Below are positions 9,482 to 17,736 of a DNA stretch of 51,759 bases, one piece after another. The stretch lies in assembly GCA_023701285.1 (NCBI GenBank), contig JAMPXH010000015.1:1-51759 (forward strand). Direction: 5' to 3'. How positions within the stretch are numbered: position 1 is the stretch's first letter; every line of letters starts with the position of its first letter. This DNA comes from Candidatus Didemnitutus sp. Its GTDB lineage: Bacteria; Verrucomicrobiota; Verrucomicrobiia; Opitutales; Opitutaceae. The translations under genes were made by a program, and so were the position numbers. A model generated the notes under the pieces. The model did not search any database. It was given only the letters and a program-made list of their open reading frames with translations, and had not been told where the DNA came from.

Positions 9482-9669
9482 TTTGTTGTGGTGTGTGTTC
9501 GGGTCCGGTCGGTCTCCGTGCAGCGCGAGGCCGGCCGGATGCCGACTCGCCGCCGGAAATCCCTTAGACGCACGAAGCCGCGCCGGCCGTAAGGAAAATT
9601 CTCCCCGGCCCGCTCCGCCGCATTGGTCGCTGGATTTTCGCGCGGGCAGGGCGATACTCGGCTGTCCCC

Positions 9670-10200
9670 ATGCCGCCTGAGGCCAGTCCCGAAACCGTCC
9701 GCTGGTTTGCCACGGAAGTGCAGCCGCACCGTCCGGCGCTGCGCGCGTGGCTGCTGGCGCGGTTCCCGACGCTGCCCGATGTGGACGACATCGTGCAGGA
9801 AAGTCTCTCGCGGCTCGTGCAGGCGAGGGAAGTCAGCCCCATCCGCTCGGCCAAGGCCCTCCTTTTCACCACGGCGCGCCACCTTGCGCTCGATGCCGTG
9901 CGCCGCCAGCGCGTCGTCGCCTTCGAACCCATTACGGACGACACCGATCCGGCCGTCTTAACCGATACGGTCGATGTCGTCGCCTCGGTCGCCAAACAGC
10001 AGGAACTCGAACTCTTGACCAAAGCCATCCAGTCACTCCCCGAGCGCGTGCGGCAGATCTTCACGCTGCGCACGGCGTATGGCCTCACGCAGAAGCAGAT
10101 CGCCGGCAAGCTCGGCGTGTCCGAGAGCACGGTGGAGAAGCAGATGGCGCAAGGCATCCGACGCTGCGCCTCTTTCTTCGCCCGCGGAGGTGCGCGATGA
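9670..10200 (+). CDS. ECF sigma factor, module 1 (FecI-like)
   Basis: A 176-residue extracytoplasmic-function sigma-70 factor. Region 2 spans about residues 22-80 (RFPTLPDVDDIVQESLSRLV, SAKALLFTTARHLALDAVRR). Region 4 spans about 115-170 (LTKAIQSLPERVRQIFTLRT, then TQKQIAGKLGVSESTVEKQM). The gene overlaps the following fecR by 4 bp (ATGA), the classical FecI-FecR arrangement. It should direct RNA polymerase to the downstream receptor promoter when released by FecR signalling. It resembles the sigma factors at 16004 and 23012, including the shared RWF.TEVQPH.PALRAWL opening, indicating duplication. Confidence 0.93.
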   Translation: MPPEASPETVRWFATEVQPHRPALRAWLLARFPTLPDVDDIVQESLSRLVQAREVSPIRSAKALLFTTARHLALDAVRRQRVVAFEPITDDTDPAVLTDTVDVVASVAKQQELELLTKAIQSLPERVRQIFTLRTAYGLTQKQIAGKLGVSESTVEKQMAQGIRRCASFFARGGAR

Positions 10201-11234
10201 ATCCGAAACCGCACGATCCGATCCCCGGGGAAATCCTCGATGCCGCCTCCGTGTGGCTCGCGCGCCGCGACCGCGGCCTGACGGCGGCCGAGCAGGATGA
10301 CTACATGCAATGGCTCCGCGCCGACCCGCGCCACGCCGAGGCGCTGGCGCAGCACGCCGCCGCGCTCGAGCGCATGATGCAGCTCTACGAGTGGACGCCC
10401 GCGCACGACACCGAGCCGAATCCCGATCTCTTCGCGTCCGCGCCGACGCGGACTCGTTCCCGGTGGCGCTGGGCGGCGGGTTCGCTCGCAGCCGCGGCCG
10501 CCGTGACGCTCGCGCTCGTCCTTGGGAGACCGGCAGCCGATTCCACGGCAGTCGCCGCGGCGCCCAAGTCCTACCTCCGCGTCAACGAGCGCATGGCCCT
10601 GCCTGACGGCTCCCGCGTGGAGCTGAAGGATGGCACGCGGCTCGTCGTGCAATACTCCGAGCGCGAGCGCCGCGTGCAACTCGCCGGCGGCGAGGCTCAT
10701 TTCAGCGTGTGGAAGGATGCGCAACGACCGTTCGTCGTCGTGGCAGCCGGCGTGGAGGTGCGCGCCGTGGGCACGGCCTTCAACGTCCGCCTCGCCGAGC
10801 GCGATCTCTCGGTGCTCGTCACCGAGGGCCGCGTGCAGGTCGAGCCCGTTGCTCCGGCCGGCGCCGCCCCGGTCGCGACGACGCTCATCACGGTCGGCCA
10901 GCGCGCCATTGTGGACCTCACGACGCGGCGCACCGCGATCGTGGCCCCACCCATCGTGCAATCCGTCAGCGGCGAGGAGATCGCGCGCGAGCTCGCCTGG
11001 CAGGCGCCGCGCCTGCAGTTCGACGAGACGCCGCTCGCCGAGGCGGTGGCCGAGTTCAACCGCCTCAACCGCCACCAGCTCGAGCTCGCCGATCCCGCGC
11101 TCGGCGCGCTGCGCATCGGCGGCACGTTCCGCCCCGACAACGTCGAAGGCTTCGTGCGTCTGCTCGACGAGACGCTCGGCCTCCAAGCCGAACCCGCGGG
11201 CGAGAACCGCACCCGCCTGCGCCGCGCGCCGTGA
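10197..11234 (+). CDS. FecR-family anti-sigma/transducer, module 1
   Basis: A 345-residue inner-membrane signal transducer. An N-terminal DUF4880 segment (ASVWLARRDRGLTAAEQDDY, then MQWLRADPRHAEALAQH) faces the cytoplasm and binds the sigma factor. One TM helix is at about residues 85-105. The periplasmic FecR domain follows (LPDGSRVELKDGTRLVVQYS, VEVRAVGTAFNVRLAERD, LSVLVTEGRVQVEPV). The C-terminal DUF4974-like segment (LQFDETPLAEAVAEFNRLNR, FRPDNVEGFVRLLDETLGL) would contact the receptor STN domain. The start ATG overlaps the sigma stop. Confidence 0.92.
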   Translation: MNPKPHDPIPGEILDAASVWLARRDRGLTAAEQDDYMQWLRADPRHAEALAQHAAALERMMQLYEWTPAHDTEPNPDLFASAPTRTRSRWRWAAGSLAAAAAVTLALVLGRPAADSTAVAAAPKSYLRVNERMALPDGSRVELKDGTRLVVQYSERERRVQLAGGEAHFSVWKDAQRPFVVVAAGVEVRAVGTAFNVRLAERDLSVLVTEGRVQVEPVAPAGAAPVATTLITVGQRAIVDLTTRRTAIVAPPIVQSVSGEEIARELAWQAPRLQFDETPLAEAVAEFNRLNRHQLELADPALGALRIGGTFRPDNVEGFVRLLDETLGLQAEPAGENRTRLRRAP

Positions 11235-11281
11235 CGCCTGCCGCGCCGGGTGCTGACACAGTGGCGGCGAGAAAGTGTTAC

Positions 11282-11341
11282 GGGTTGGTCACGGCGCTTC
11301 GTCTTGGTAGGAAGCCGGTGCACACCGGCGCACACCAACCC
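11282..11341 (+). promoter_or_regulatory. Nested inverted-repeat leader of receptor 1
   Basis: Outer arms GGGTTGGT (11282-11289) and ACCAACCC (11334-11341) enclose an inner hairpin GCCGGTG-CA-CACCGGC (11314-11329), all just before the receptor start at 11347. The segment GGTCAC...TAGGAAGCCGGTG resembles the 5' half of the cobalamin-riboswitch core, but the conserved B12-box half is not convincingly present. The segment also holds TTCGTCTTGG (11298-11307), shared with receptor 2. Real structure is likely; ligand sensing is speculative. Confidence 0.35.
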
Positions 11342-11346
11342 CCATC

Positions 11347-14300
11347 ATGCGCACACTGAGTCAACTGCTCCGCGCCGTCCTGATCGGCGCCCTGATCCTC
11401 ACCGCGGGCTTCGCGGCGGAAGATGCGAAAAAGACCTACGACATCCCGGCCGGCGACGCCGCCGCGGCCCTGAAACAATTTTCCGCCCTCTCGGGCCGCG
11501 AGACGCTCTTCGCCGCCGAGGCGGTGCGCGGCGTGAAGACACCCGCCGTGCGCGGAGAGCTGACCGTGCGGGAGGCGATCGACGCGCTCCTCGCCGACAC
11601 CGGTCTCATCGCCACCGCCGACGAGAAGTCCGGCGCCATCGCCGTGCGCCGGGAGAGCGCAGTCGAAGCAAAAAACGACGCAAGCCGTCTCGCTGATGCA
11701 GAGGCGGCGGATAGCACGCGAACGCGGATCCAGAACGGCACGGTGCAAATGGAGAAGTTCGAGGTCACCGGCACCAAAGTCACCGGCGTCGTCAACCAAG
11801 GCATCATCCCGCGCGAGGAGAACCAAGCCGTGCGCTACAGCATCATCTCGCGCGCGGACATCGAGCGCAGCGGCGTCACCAGCTTGAGCGAACTCATGCG
11901 GAATGTTTCCAGCAACGCCGAATACAGCAACACACCGGAAGGCCAGCAGGCCGGCCGGGCCGCCACCTCCGGTCAGACCTTCGCCTTTGGCGACCAGATT
12001 AATCTGCGCGGGCTCGGCAACGGGCAGACGCTCGTGATGATAAACGGGCGGCGGCTTTATGGCCGCGACGGTTCCGGCAATGGTGCGGGAGCGGACATCG
12101 GGCGCATTCCCCTGGCGGCGGTTGAACGGGTGGAGATCCTGCCGGTTTCAGGGTCGGCCATTTATGGTGCCAATTCGGTCGGCGGTGTCGTCAACGTGAT
12201 CATGCGCAAGGGCTACAGCGGCACCGAAATCGGCACCTATTTCGGCGGCAGCAAAGGCGGCGGCGAAGAATACCGCCTCAACCTCTTTCACGGCCGCTCG
12301 TTCAACGAGGGCCGCTCCAATTTTTCGCTCACGCTGGATTACCAGCGGAAGTATGAACTGCTGTCCGGAGAGCGCGCCTATTACCGTCATGCCCTGGCGA
12401 ACCCGGCCGCACAGCCCCCATCGCCCGCCTTCGTTTCCGAGATTCTGTCTACCTTGACCGGGCCGCTGCCAACGATCCGGACGACCTCGCCCCTGGGCTT
12501 GGGCATTCCTTCGAATCCGACGGCCACCCTCGCTACTGTGCCGACGGGTTCGAGCGGCCTCGGACTAACGCCCAATGACTTTAACGCCACCGCTGGCCAA
12601 ACCGGAGTGTCCACCGTGGCGATTGCTCGGCTGCCGCTGCTGCCGAACATCCAGGGCCGGTCGGCTATCCTTAACTTCGATCATGAGCTATTTGGCGACC
12701 GCCTCGGGCTCTACGTCGAGCTGATGGGACGAACGGGCGAACGATACAACACCTTCCCAAGGCCCTCCGCATCCTATTCGCTGTCGGCGACCGATCCGAG
12801 AAATCCGTTCCGAACGGGTGTGACCCCCGGGTTTGTGGGCCGCGCGATCACGATAACCCGGGCGACGGAGGATCTGCCGGACTATTACCAAATCGCCCGG
12901 GACCGCACCGTGCGCGCGGTCGCCGGATTCCAGGGCAAGTGGACGACCGCGGATGATCGCTCCTTCAACTGGGCCTTGGACGGTTCGTGGGACCGGAATG
13001 CGACCGATGCCGATTATGTCACCCCCGTGGCGGGCCTCACCGCGGCCGCGACCGCCGGCATCTACAACTTGCTGCGCGACCTGACCGGGGTTCCGCAGTT
13101 TTCGAAGGAGGAGGCAGACAAGTATGCCTACACCTTGCTCGCCCGGAACTTTTCGACCGTTACCGCCGCGAACTTCCGGTTGAACGGCGACCTCATGAGA
13201 ATGTGGGGCGGGCCGGCGCGGTTTTCGCTCGGTGCCGAGCAGCGCAAGGAGGAATTTTCCACCCGCACTGGGTATACCAATATCGGCGAATACAACGCCC
13301 TCCCAGGCGGGGCCGCAGCGCCCGGCGCAAGCCTGGCCCCCGGAGGCAGCCTGGTGTTCTCCAATGTAGTTCCGACGGAGACGGAACGAAACGTCACGGC
13401 GGGCTACGCAGAGTTGGTGCTGCCATTAGTCGGCGAGCCCAATCGCCAGCCGTGGCTGCATTCCCTCGAATTGAGCGGCGGTCTGCGCTATGAGAAATAC
13501 ACCGACTTCAAGGCGGCCCGACCGCCCGCGCTCGCAGCCAAAATGGGCGTGACGCGCGATTTTGCGCTCCGCGTCGCCTACATGGAGGGCTTCCAACCGC
13601 CGACGCTCGCCCAGCTCGATCCCACGGTGACCACCTCCACCTCGACGGCGACCGCCTATGTGGACGTCCTGCGCCCAGGCCAGCCGCTCCCGAATAGCTA
13701 CCAGGTTATTGCCTCCGGCAATCCCGACCTCACTCCCGAAACGACGAAAACCTGGGATGTCGGCGTGATCCTAACCCCCCGCTGGCTGCCGGGGTTTACG
13801 CTCAACGTGAGTTATTTCCGCTACGACAAGCGGAACAGTATCTCCACCTTGTCGCTGGCGGACGCCATTCTCTTTGATCCGTCGCTCGTCATTCGTGCCG
13901 CGCCCACGCCGGCGGACACCGCCGCCGGCATGCCTGGAATCATCACGGGATATTACAGCATCCCGAAAAACTCCACGCGGCTGGAAACCGACGGCGTGGA
14001 TTTCGACCTGAACTATCGAATTTCCACGGAGCAGTGGGGACAATTCGCGCTTGTCGCGCAGGCCACCTGGAACCGGGAGTTCCTTGCGGAAACGCGACCT
14101 GGGATTTTCGCCGCCACCCGCGTCGGCGTGGCCCCGACCAATAGCGCCACGTTCCTGCTGCGGTGGAAAGGCTACGGCGGCATCCAGTGGCAAAAGGGAG
14201 TTTGGGCGGCCAGCGTCATGGCCAACTACAGCAGTTCGTTCCAGACCAGCACCACGGAGCCCACCGCGGAGAACCCCACCGGGTCAGGCATCGATGGCGC

Positions 14301-14535
14301 TTCGATCGGACCGCATTGCACGATCGACACGCAGGTCAGCTATTCAATTCCTTTGGGCGGGAGCGCGGCGTCGAATTGGCGGCGATGGGCGGGTGGCACC
14401 AAGTGGAGCCTTGGCGTCCGCAATCTGTTCGACGCTGAGCCGCCAACCTACACGGACCGCCGCCGGAACTACTACTTCCCGCTCGCCGATCCGCGACAGC
14501 AGTTCGTGTATCTGCAAATCAAGAAAACCCTCTGA
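11347..14535 (+). CDS. STN-type TonB-dependent outer-membrane receptor, module 1
   Basis: A 1062-residue TonB-dependent transducer. A signal peptide at residues 1-24 precedes an STN (secretin/TonB short N-terminal) domain at about 30-105 (IPAGDAAAALKQFSALSGRE, TPAVRGELTVREAIDALLAD), which signals to FecR. A linker and TonB-box-like FEVTGTK are followed by the plug (LNLRGLGNGQTLVMINGRRL-type motif, then RVEILPVSGSAIYGANSVGG). A large beta-barrel carries LSGGLRYEKYTDF and FALRVAYMEGFQPPTLAQLD. It ends VYLQIKKTL, with Leu rather than the usual terminal Phe. It lies 112 bp after fecR and is followed by a secreted thioredoxin. The ligand is unknown; uptake of a metal chelate or small organic compound is possible. 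Confidence 0.92.
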   Translation: MRTLSQLLRAVLIGALILTAGFAAEDAKKTYDIPAGDAAAALKQFSALSGRETLFAAEAVRGVKTPAVRGELTVREAIDALLADTGLIATADEKSGAIAVRRESAVEAKNDASRLADAEAADSTRTRIQNGTVQMEKFEVTGTKVTGVVNQGIIPREENQAVRYSIISRADIERSGVTSLSELMRNVSSNAEYSNTPEGQQAGRAATSGQTFAFGDQINLRGLGNGQTLVMINGRRLYGRDGSGNGAGADIGRIPLAAVERVEILPVSGSAIYGANSVGGVVNVIMRKGYSGTEIGTYFGGSKGGGEEYRLNLFHGRSFNEGRSNFSLTLDYQRKYELLSGERAYYRHALANPAAQPPSPAFVSEILSTLTGPLPTIRTTSPLGLGIPSNPTATLATVPTGSSGLGLTPNDFNATAGQTGVSTVAIARLPLLPNIQGRSAILNFDHELFGDRLGLYVELMGRTGERYNTFPRPSASYSLSATDPRNPFRTGVTPGFVGRAITITRATEDLPDYYQIARDRTVRAVAGFQGKWTTADDRSFNWALDGSWDRNATDADYVTPVAGLTAAATAGIYNLLRDLTGVPQFSKEEADKYAYTLLARNFSTVTAANFRLNGDLMRMWGGPARFSLGAEQRKEEFSTRTGYTNIGEYNALPGGAAAPGASLAPGGSLVFSNVVPTETERNVTAGYAELVLPLVGEPNRQPWLHSLELSGGLRYEKYTDFKAARPPALAAKMGVTRDFALRVAYMEGFQPPTLAQLDPTVTTSTSTATAYVDVLRPGQPLPNSYQVIASGNPDLTPETTKTWDVGVILTPRWLPGFTLNVSYFRYDKRNSISTLSLADAILFDPSLVIRAAPTPADTAAGMPGIITGYYSIPKNSTRLETDGVDFDLNYRISTEQWGQFALVAQATWNREFLAETRPGIFAATRVGVAPTNSATFLLRWKGYGGIQWQKGVWAASVMANYSSSFQTSTTEPTAENPTGSGIDGASIGPHCTIDTQVSYSIPLGGSAASNWRRWAGGTKWSLGVRNLFDAEPPTYTDRRRNYYFPLADPRQQFVYLQIKKTL

Positions 14536-14603
14536 AGCCGCTCGGCTCATCCCGCGCCCGCCCATCCTGGTAGCCCTGCGCTCTGCTAGGCAAAAAATCA
14601 TTC

Positions 14604-15854
14604 ATGAAATTCCCCGCCCTCCTCCTTATCCTTGCCAGTGCCCTCCTTCCGGCGCGAGCCGCCGAGGTCACGCCGCCGCCCAGTATTTTGGCGGCCGCCG
14701 TCGCCCAGGCCGCCACGGCCGACGAAGCCTGGCTCAGTGTCGCGAAGAGCTTTGAATCGAAGTTAAATCCCGATGTCCCGCCGTTTCCCGGCCGGACGCC
14801 GCTGGCGGTGTATCGGGTGTGGGGGCTGCGATATTATGCCAGCCTCTACCAGACCGGCACCGCGTTCATGGAGCGGTTTCCTCAGGATCCCCGGCGCTGG
14901 CACGTGGTGCTGCAGATGAACGACAAGAGTGGCTGGTTGCGCGACCATGATGAGCCGGAGGTCGCGCGGGCAATCGATGCCCTGGTGAGTGCGGAGCTGC
15001 GTGCCGCCTGGCGCGCACGGGCCAAGGCCCTGGCCGAGGAAGGGCTGGTCGCGACCGATACGCCCGCGGAGGTCCGGCTCTATTTCGATATGGGGACGTT
15101 TTACCGGATGCGCGGGGCCGCGTCCCAGGCGATCACGACGAAACAGCCGGTCGAGTTCGCGGCCATGCGGACGGAGTTAGACCGCCTGATCGCAAAATAT
15201 CCCGAGGAGGAAAAGATGGGCGGGTATGTGACCCAATACGTCGGCTTGAAGCAGAAGGCCGGCGCGAGCGCCGATGAGCTTGAGCGGGAATGGCGGAGCC
15301 TGGAAAAGTCCGGCAGCGCGTCGGTGCGCAAAGCTGTCGAAACCGGCCTCGTGAAGCTCGTAGCCTACCGCCGTTTCCTCGATCTCAAAAGCCGGCCGCT
15401 GGACATCGCGTTTACCGCGGTCGACGCGCGGGCCGTGGACCTGAAGGCGCTGCGCGGCAAGGTGGTGTTGGTTGATTTCTGGGCGACTTGGTGCGCCCCG
15501 TGCAAGGAAGAGATTCCGAACATCAAGAAGGTTTATGCGGCCTACCATGAGAAGGGCTTCGAGGTCGTGGGCATTTCGCTGGAAAACGCGGGGCTCACCC
15601 CGCAGGACACGCCGGAGCAGAAGGAGGCCAAGCTCGCGAAGGCGAAGACCGTGCTGACGGCATTCACGGCGGCAAACGCCATGCCCTGGCCGCAACATTT
15701 CGACGGCAAGTTCTGGAAGAACGACATCTCGATGAAGTATGCGATCACCGCGATTCCCGCGATGTTCCTGCTCGATCAAGAAGGCAATATCGTCACCACG
15801 GATGCCCGCGGCCCGAAGCTCGAAGCCGAGGTGAAGCGCCTGCTTGGGTTGTGA
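14604..15854 (+). CDS. Secreted TlpA-like thioredoxin, module 1
   Basis: A 416-residue exported protein: signal peptide MKFPALLLILASALLPARAA, an alpha-helical N-terminal domain of roughly 250 residues without a recognised name, and a C-terminal TlpA/AhpC-TSA redoxin domain. The active site is FWATWCAPCKEEIP (Cys297, Cys300), with the family cis-Pro region ITAIPAMFLLDQEGNIV. The predicted role is periplasmic disulfide reduction, possibly on cargo or components linked to the receptor encoded 68 bp upstream. The domain plan is shared with 20841-22043, an evident paralogue. The thioredoxin function is clear; its target is not. Confidence 0.9.
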   Translation: MKFPALLLILASALLPARAAEVTPPPSILAAAVAQAATADEAWLSVAKSFESKLNPDVPPFPGRTPLAVYRVWGLRYYASLYQTGTAFMERFPQDPRRWHVVLQMNDKSGWLRDHDEPEVARAIDALVSAELRAAWRARAKALAEEGLVATDTPAEVRLYFDMGTFYRMRGAASQAITTKQPVEFAAMRTELDRLIAKYPEEEKMGGYVTQYVGLKQKAGASADELEREWRSLEKSGSASVRKAVETGLVKLVAYRRFLDLKSRPLDIAFTAVDARAVDLKALRGKVVLVDFWATWCAPCKEEIPNIKKVYAAYHEKGFEVVGISLENAGLTPQDTPEQKEAKLAKAKTVLTAFTAANAMPWPQHFDGKFWKNDISMKYAITAIPAMFLLDQEGNIVTTDARGPKLEAEVKRLLGL

Positions 15855-15859
15855 AATTG

Positions 15860-15920
15860 GGCCGGCTACAGCCGGCCTCGGGGAGCAATATGACCATAAA
15901 CAGTCCGGCTTCAGCCGGAC
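15860..15920. repeat. Paired CCGGCT hairpins (REP-like)
   Basis: Two 8-bp hairpins 25 bp apart after the module 1 thioredoxin gene: GGCCGGCT-AC-AGCCGGCC (15860-15877) and GTCCGGCT-TC-AGCCGGAC (15903-15920). They share the CCGGCT-N2-AGCCGG core. They may form a bidirectional transcription barrier or a REP-type element; the gap to the next sigma gene holds no other gene. Confidence 0.6.
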
Positions 15921-16003
15921 CTGCCCGTCGGCCCGAAAAATTCTTTTAGTGTCCTTCACGGGCTGGGACGTCTAGGGGTGTTGAGCCGACCGCTCTTCTC
16001 CCT

Positions 16004-16540
16004 TTGCCCCCGGATTCCCCCCAGTCCCGTTGGTTCGCCGAGCACGTGCTCCCGCACGAGCCGATGCTGCGGGCTTGGTTGCACAGCCGCTTTCCGGCCG
16101 GTGTGGAGATCGACGACGTCGTGCAGGAGGCGTTCTTGCGCGTGATCCGGGCCCACGAGCGGGGCCAGCTCGATTCGCCCAAGGCGTTTCTCTTCGCCAC
16201 GGCGCGCAATCTCGCGCTCGATCGCATCCGCCACGGGCAGGTCGCGCGCACGACACCTTTAGTGGAAAACGAAGGCTGGGACGTCCTGTATGACGCGGAC
16301 GACGTCACCGAGACGGTCGCACGCAACCAGGAACTCGAACTCTTGACCGAAGCCATCCAATCATTGCCCGACCGTTGCCGCCAGGTCTTCACTTTGCGGA
16401 AGGTTTATGGTATGTCGCAGGCCGACATTGCGGCGAAGCTCGGCATCTCGGAGCACACAGTCTCGGCCCAACTCACCATCGGCGTGCAGAAGTGCACGCA
16501 ATTCATGGCGAAATACCGCCGCGAAGGGAGCGGCGCTTGA
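16004..16540 (+). CDS. ECF sigma factor, module 2 (FecI-like)
   Basis: A 178-residue ECF sigma factor, probably starting at TTG 16004, which lines its N-terminus (MPPDSPQSRWFAEHVLPHEP) up with the module 1 sigma. Region 2 includes FPAGVEIDDVVQEAFLRVIR and AFLFATARNLALDRIRHGQV. Region 4 includes TEAIQSLPDRCRQVFTLRKV followed by MSQADIAAKLGISEHTVSAQ. Downstream is the cognate fecR with a 4-bp overlap. Expected target: the promoter of the receptor at 17737. No Shine-Dalgarno is visible, so the exact start is less certain than the product. Confidence 0.92.
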   Translation: MPPDSPQSRWFAEHVLPHEPMLRAWLHSRFPAGVEIDDVVQEAFLRVIRAHERGQLDSPKAFLFATARNLALDRIRHGQVARTTPLVENEGWDVLYDADDVTETVARNQELELLTEAIQSLPDRCRQVFTLRKVYGMSQADIAAKLGISEHTVSAQLTIGVQKCTQFMAKYRREGSGA

Positions 16541-17556
16541 GCGACGCCATGAAATCCCGCGAAGACGAACGCATCGATCACGCTGCCGCCGAGTGGCTCA
16601 TCCGGCGCGATCACGGCCTGTCGCCGGCGGAGCAGGACGAGTTTTTCCAATGGCTCGCGGCCGATCCGCGGCACGGCGAACGCTTCGCGCAGCACCAGCG
16701 CACGTGGAAGGAGTTCAATCTCCTCGCGCAATGGCGTCCTGAGCACAGCACCGAGCCCAACCCCGACCTTCTCGCCAAGCCGCGCCGCGCCCGCCGCTGG
16801 CTGGCGTGGGCCGCGCCACTCGCGCTGGCCGCGTCGCTCGCGCTCGGGCTGTTCGTGTGGCAACAAGGCGGCTTGGTTCCTGCCGCCGCCCCACGCGCGG
16901 AAACGGGCAGCCGGCAGGGCACGCGCGTCCTCGAGGATGGTTCGACGGTCGAATTGCGCGGCGACAGCGAGATTGCCGTCGCGTTCAGCGACGCTGAGCG
17001 GCGCGTGGTTCTCGTGCGCGGCGAGGCGTTCTTCACCGTCGCGAAGAATCCGGCGCGACCTTTTGTCGTGCGTGCGCAGGGCGTCGACGTGCGCGCCGTC
17101 GGCACCGCCTTCAACGTCCGGCTCGATCCGGAGCACGTCGAGGTTCTCGTCACCGAGGGCCGCGTGCACGTCACGCCGCCGGCAGCGCCGGCCTCCAGGG
17201 CGACGCCTCCGCCGGATCTGCCTTTGGTTGAGGCGGGCCAGCGCGCCGTCGTGCCGCTGGCGACCGCACGCACGCCCAGCGTGGCGCGCGTGGGGGAGGA
17301 GGAGATCGCCCGGGCACTCGCCTGGCAGCCCCGCCTGCTCGATTTTGATTCCACGCCGCTCACTGAAGTCGTGGCGGAGTTCAACCGCCGCAATGTCACG
17401 CAGCTCGTGCTCGCCGATGACGCGCTCGCCGGCATGCCGATCGTGGCCTCCGTCCGCTCGGACAACGTCGAGGGCTTCGTGCGCTTGCTCGAGGTCAACG
17501 GCAGCGTGTGGGCCGAGCGGCGCGACGGGAGAATTTTCCTGCGCGCCGTGCGTTGA
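16537..17556 (+). CDS. FecR-family anti-sigma/transducer, module 2
   Basis: A 339-residue transducer: DUF4880 segment (AAEWLIRRDHGLSPAEQDEF), single TM at about residues 90-112, FecR domain (VLEDGSTVELRGDSEIAVAF, VDVRAVGTAFNVRLDPEHVE, VLVTEGRVHVTPPA) and DUF4974-like tail (LLDFDSTPLTEVVAEFNRRN, SVRSDNVEGFVRLLEVNGSV). I chose the TTG at 16537 because GGGAG (16526-16530) sits 6 nt before it and it overlaps the sigma stop as TTGA, matching the ATGA overlap in module 1. An ATG 12 bp further in (16549) is the alternative, but GGGAG would be 18 nt away. It senses the module 2 receptor and controls the module 2 sigma. Confidence 0.9.
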   Translation: MSDAMKSREDERIDHAAAEWLIRRDHGLSPAEQDEFFQWLAADPRHGERFAQHQRTWKEFNLLAQWRPEHSTEPNPDLLAKPRRARRWLAWAAPLALAASLALGLFVWQQGGLVPAAAPRAETGSRQGTRVLEDGSTVELRGDSEIAVAFSDAERRVVLVRGEAFFTVAKNPARPFVVRAQGVDVRAVGTAFNVRLDPEHVEVLVTEGRVHVTPPAAPASRATPPPDLPLVEAGQRAVVPLATARTPSVARVGEEEIARALAWQPRLLDFDSTPLTEVVAEFNRRNVTQLVLADDALAGMPIVASVRSDNVEGFVRLLEVNGSVWAERRDGRIFLRAVR

Positions 17557-17708
17557 TATCCCGACTTGCTGCCGGGGCCTCATGCGCCGTTGTTTTATCG
17601 CGGGCGGAGGCGGGACGTGTTTGGCGCAAAAACATCGCCTGCTCGCGCGAAGACTCCGCGCCGCGTGGCATAAAACCCGATTTCGCCTTAGTGTGAATTC
17701 GCCGCAAA

Positions 17709-17718
17709 TTCGTCTTGG
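17709..17718 (+). promoter_or_regulatory. TTCGTCTTGG motif before receptor 2
   Basis: TTCGTCTTGG followed by GAG-C-GAA, 18 bp before the receptor 2 start. Receptor 1 has the same decamer at 11298-11307 followed by TAG-GAA. CGTC is the common -10 core of ECF-type promoters, so it may be part of a sigma-dependent promoter, but no shared -35 element at fixed spacing is evident. Confidence 0.35.
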
Positions 17719-17736
17719 GAGCGAACCCACACACTG

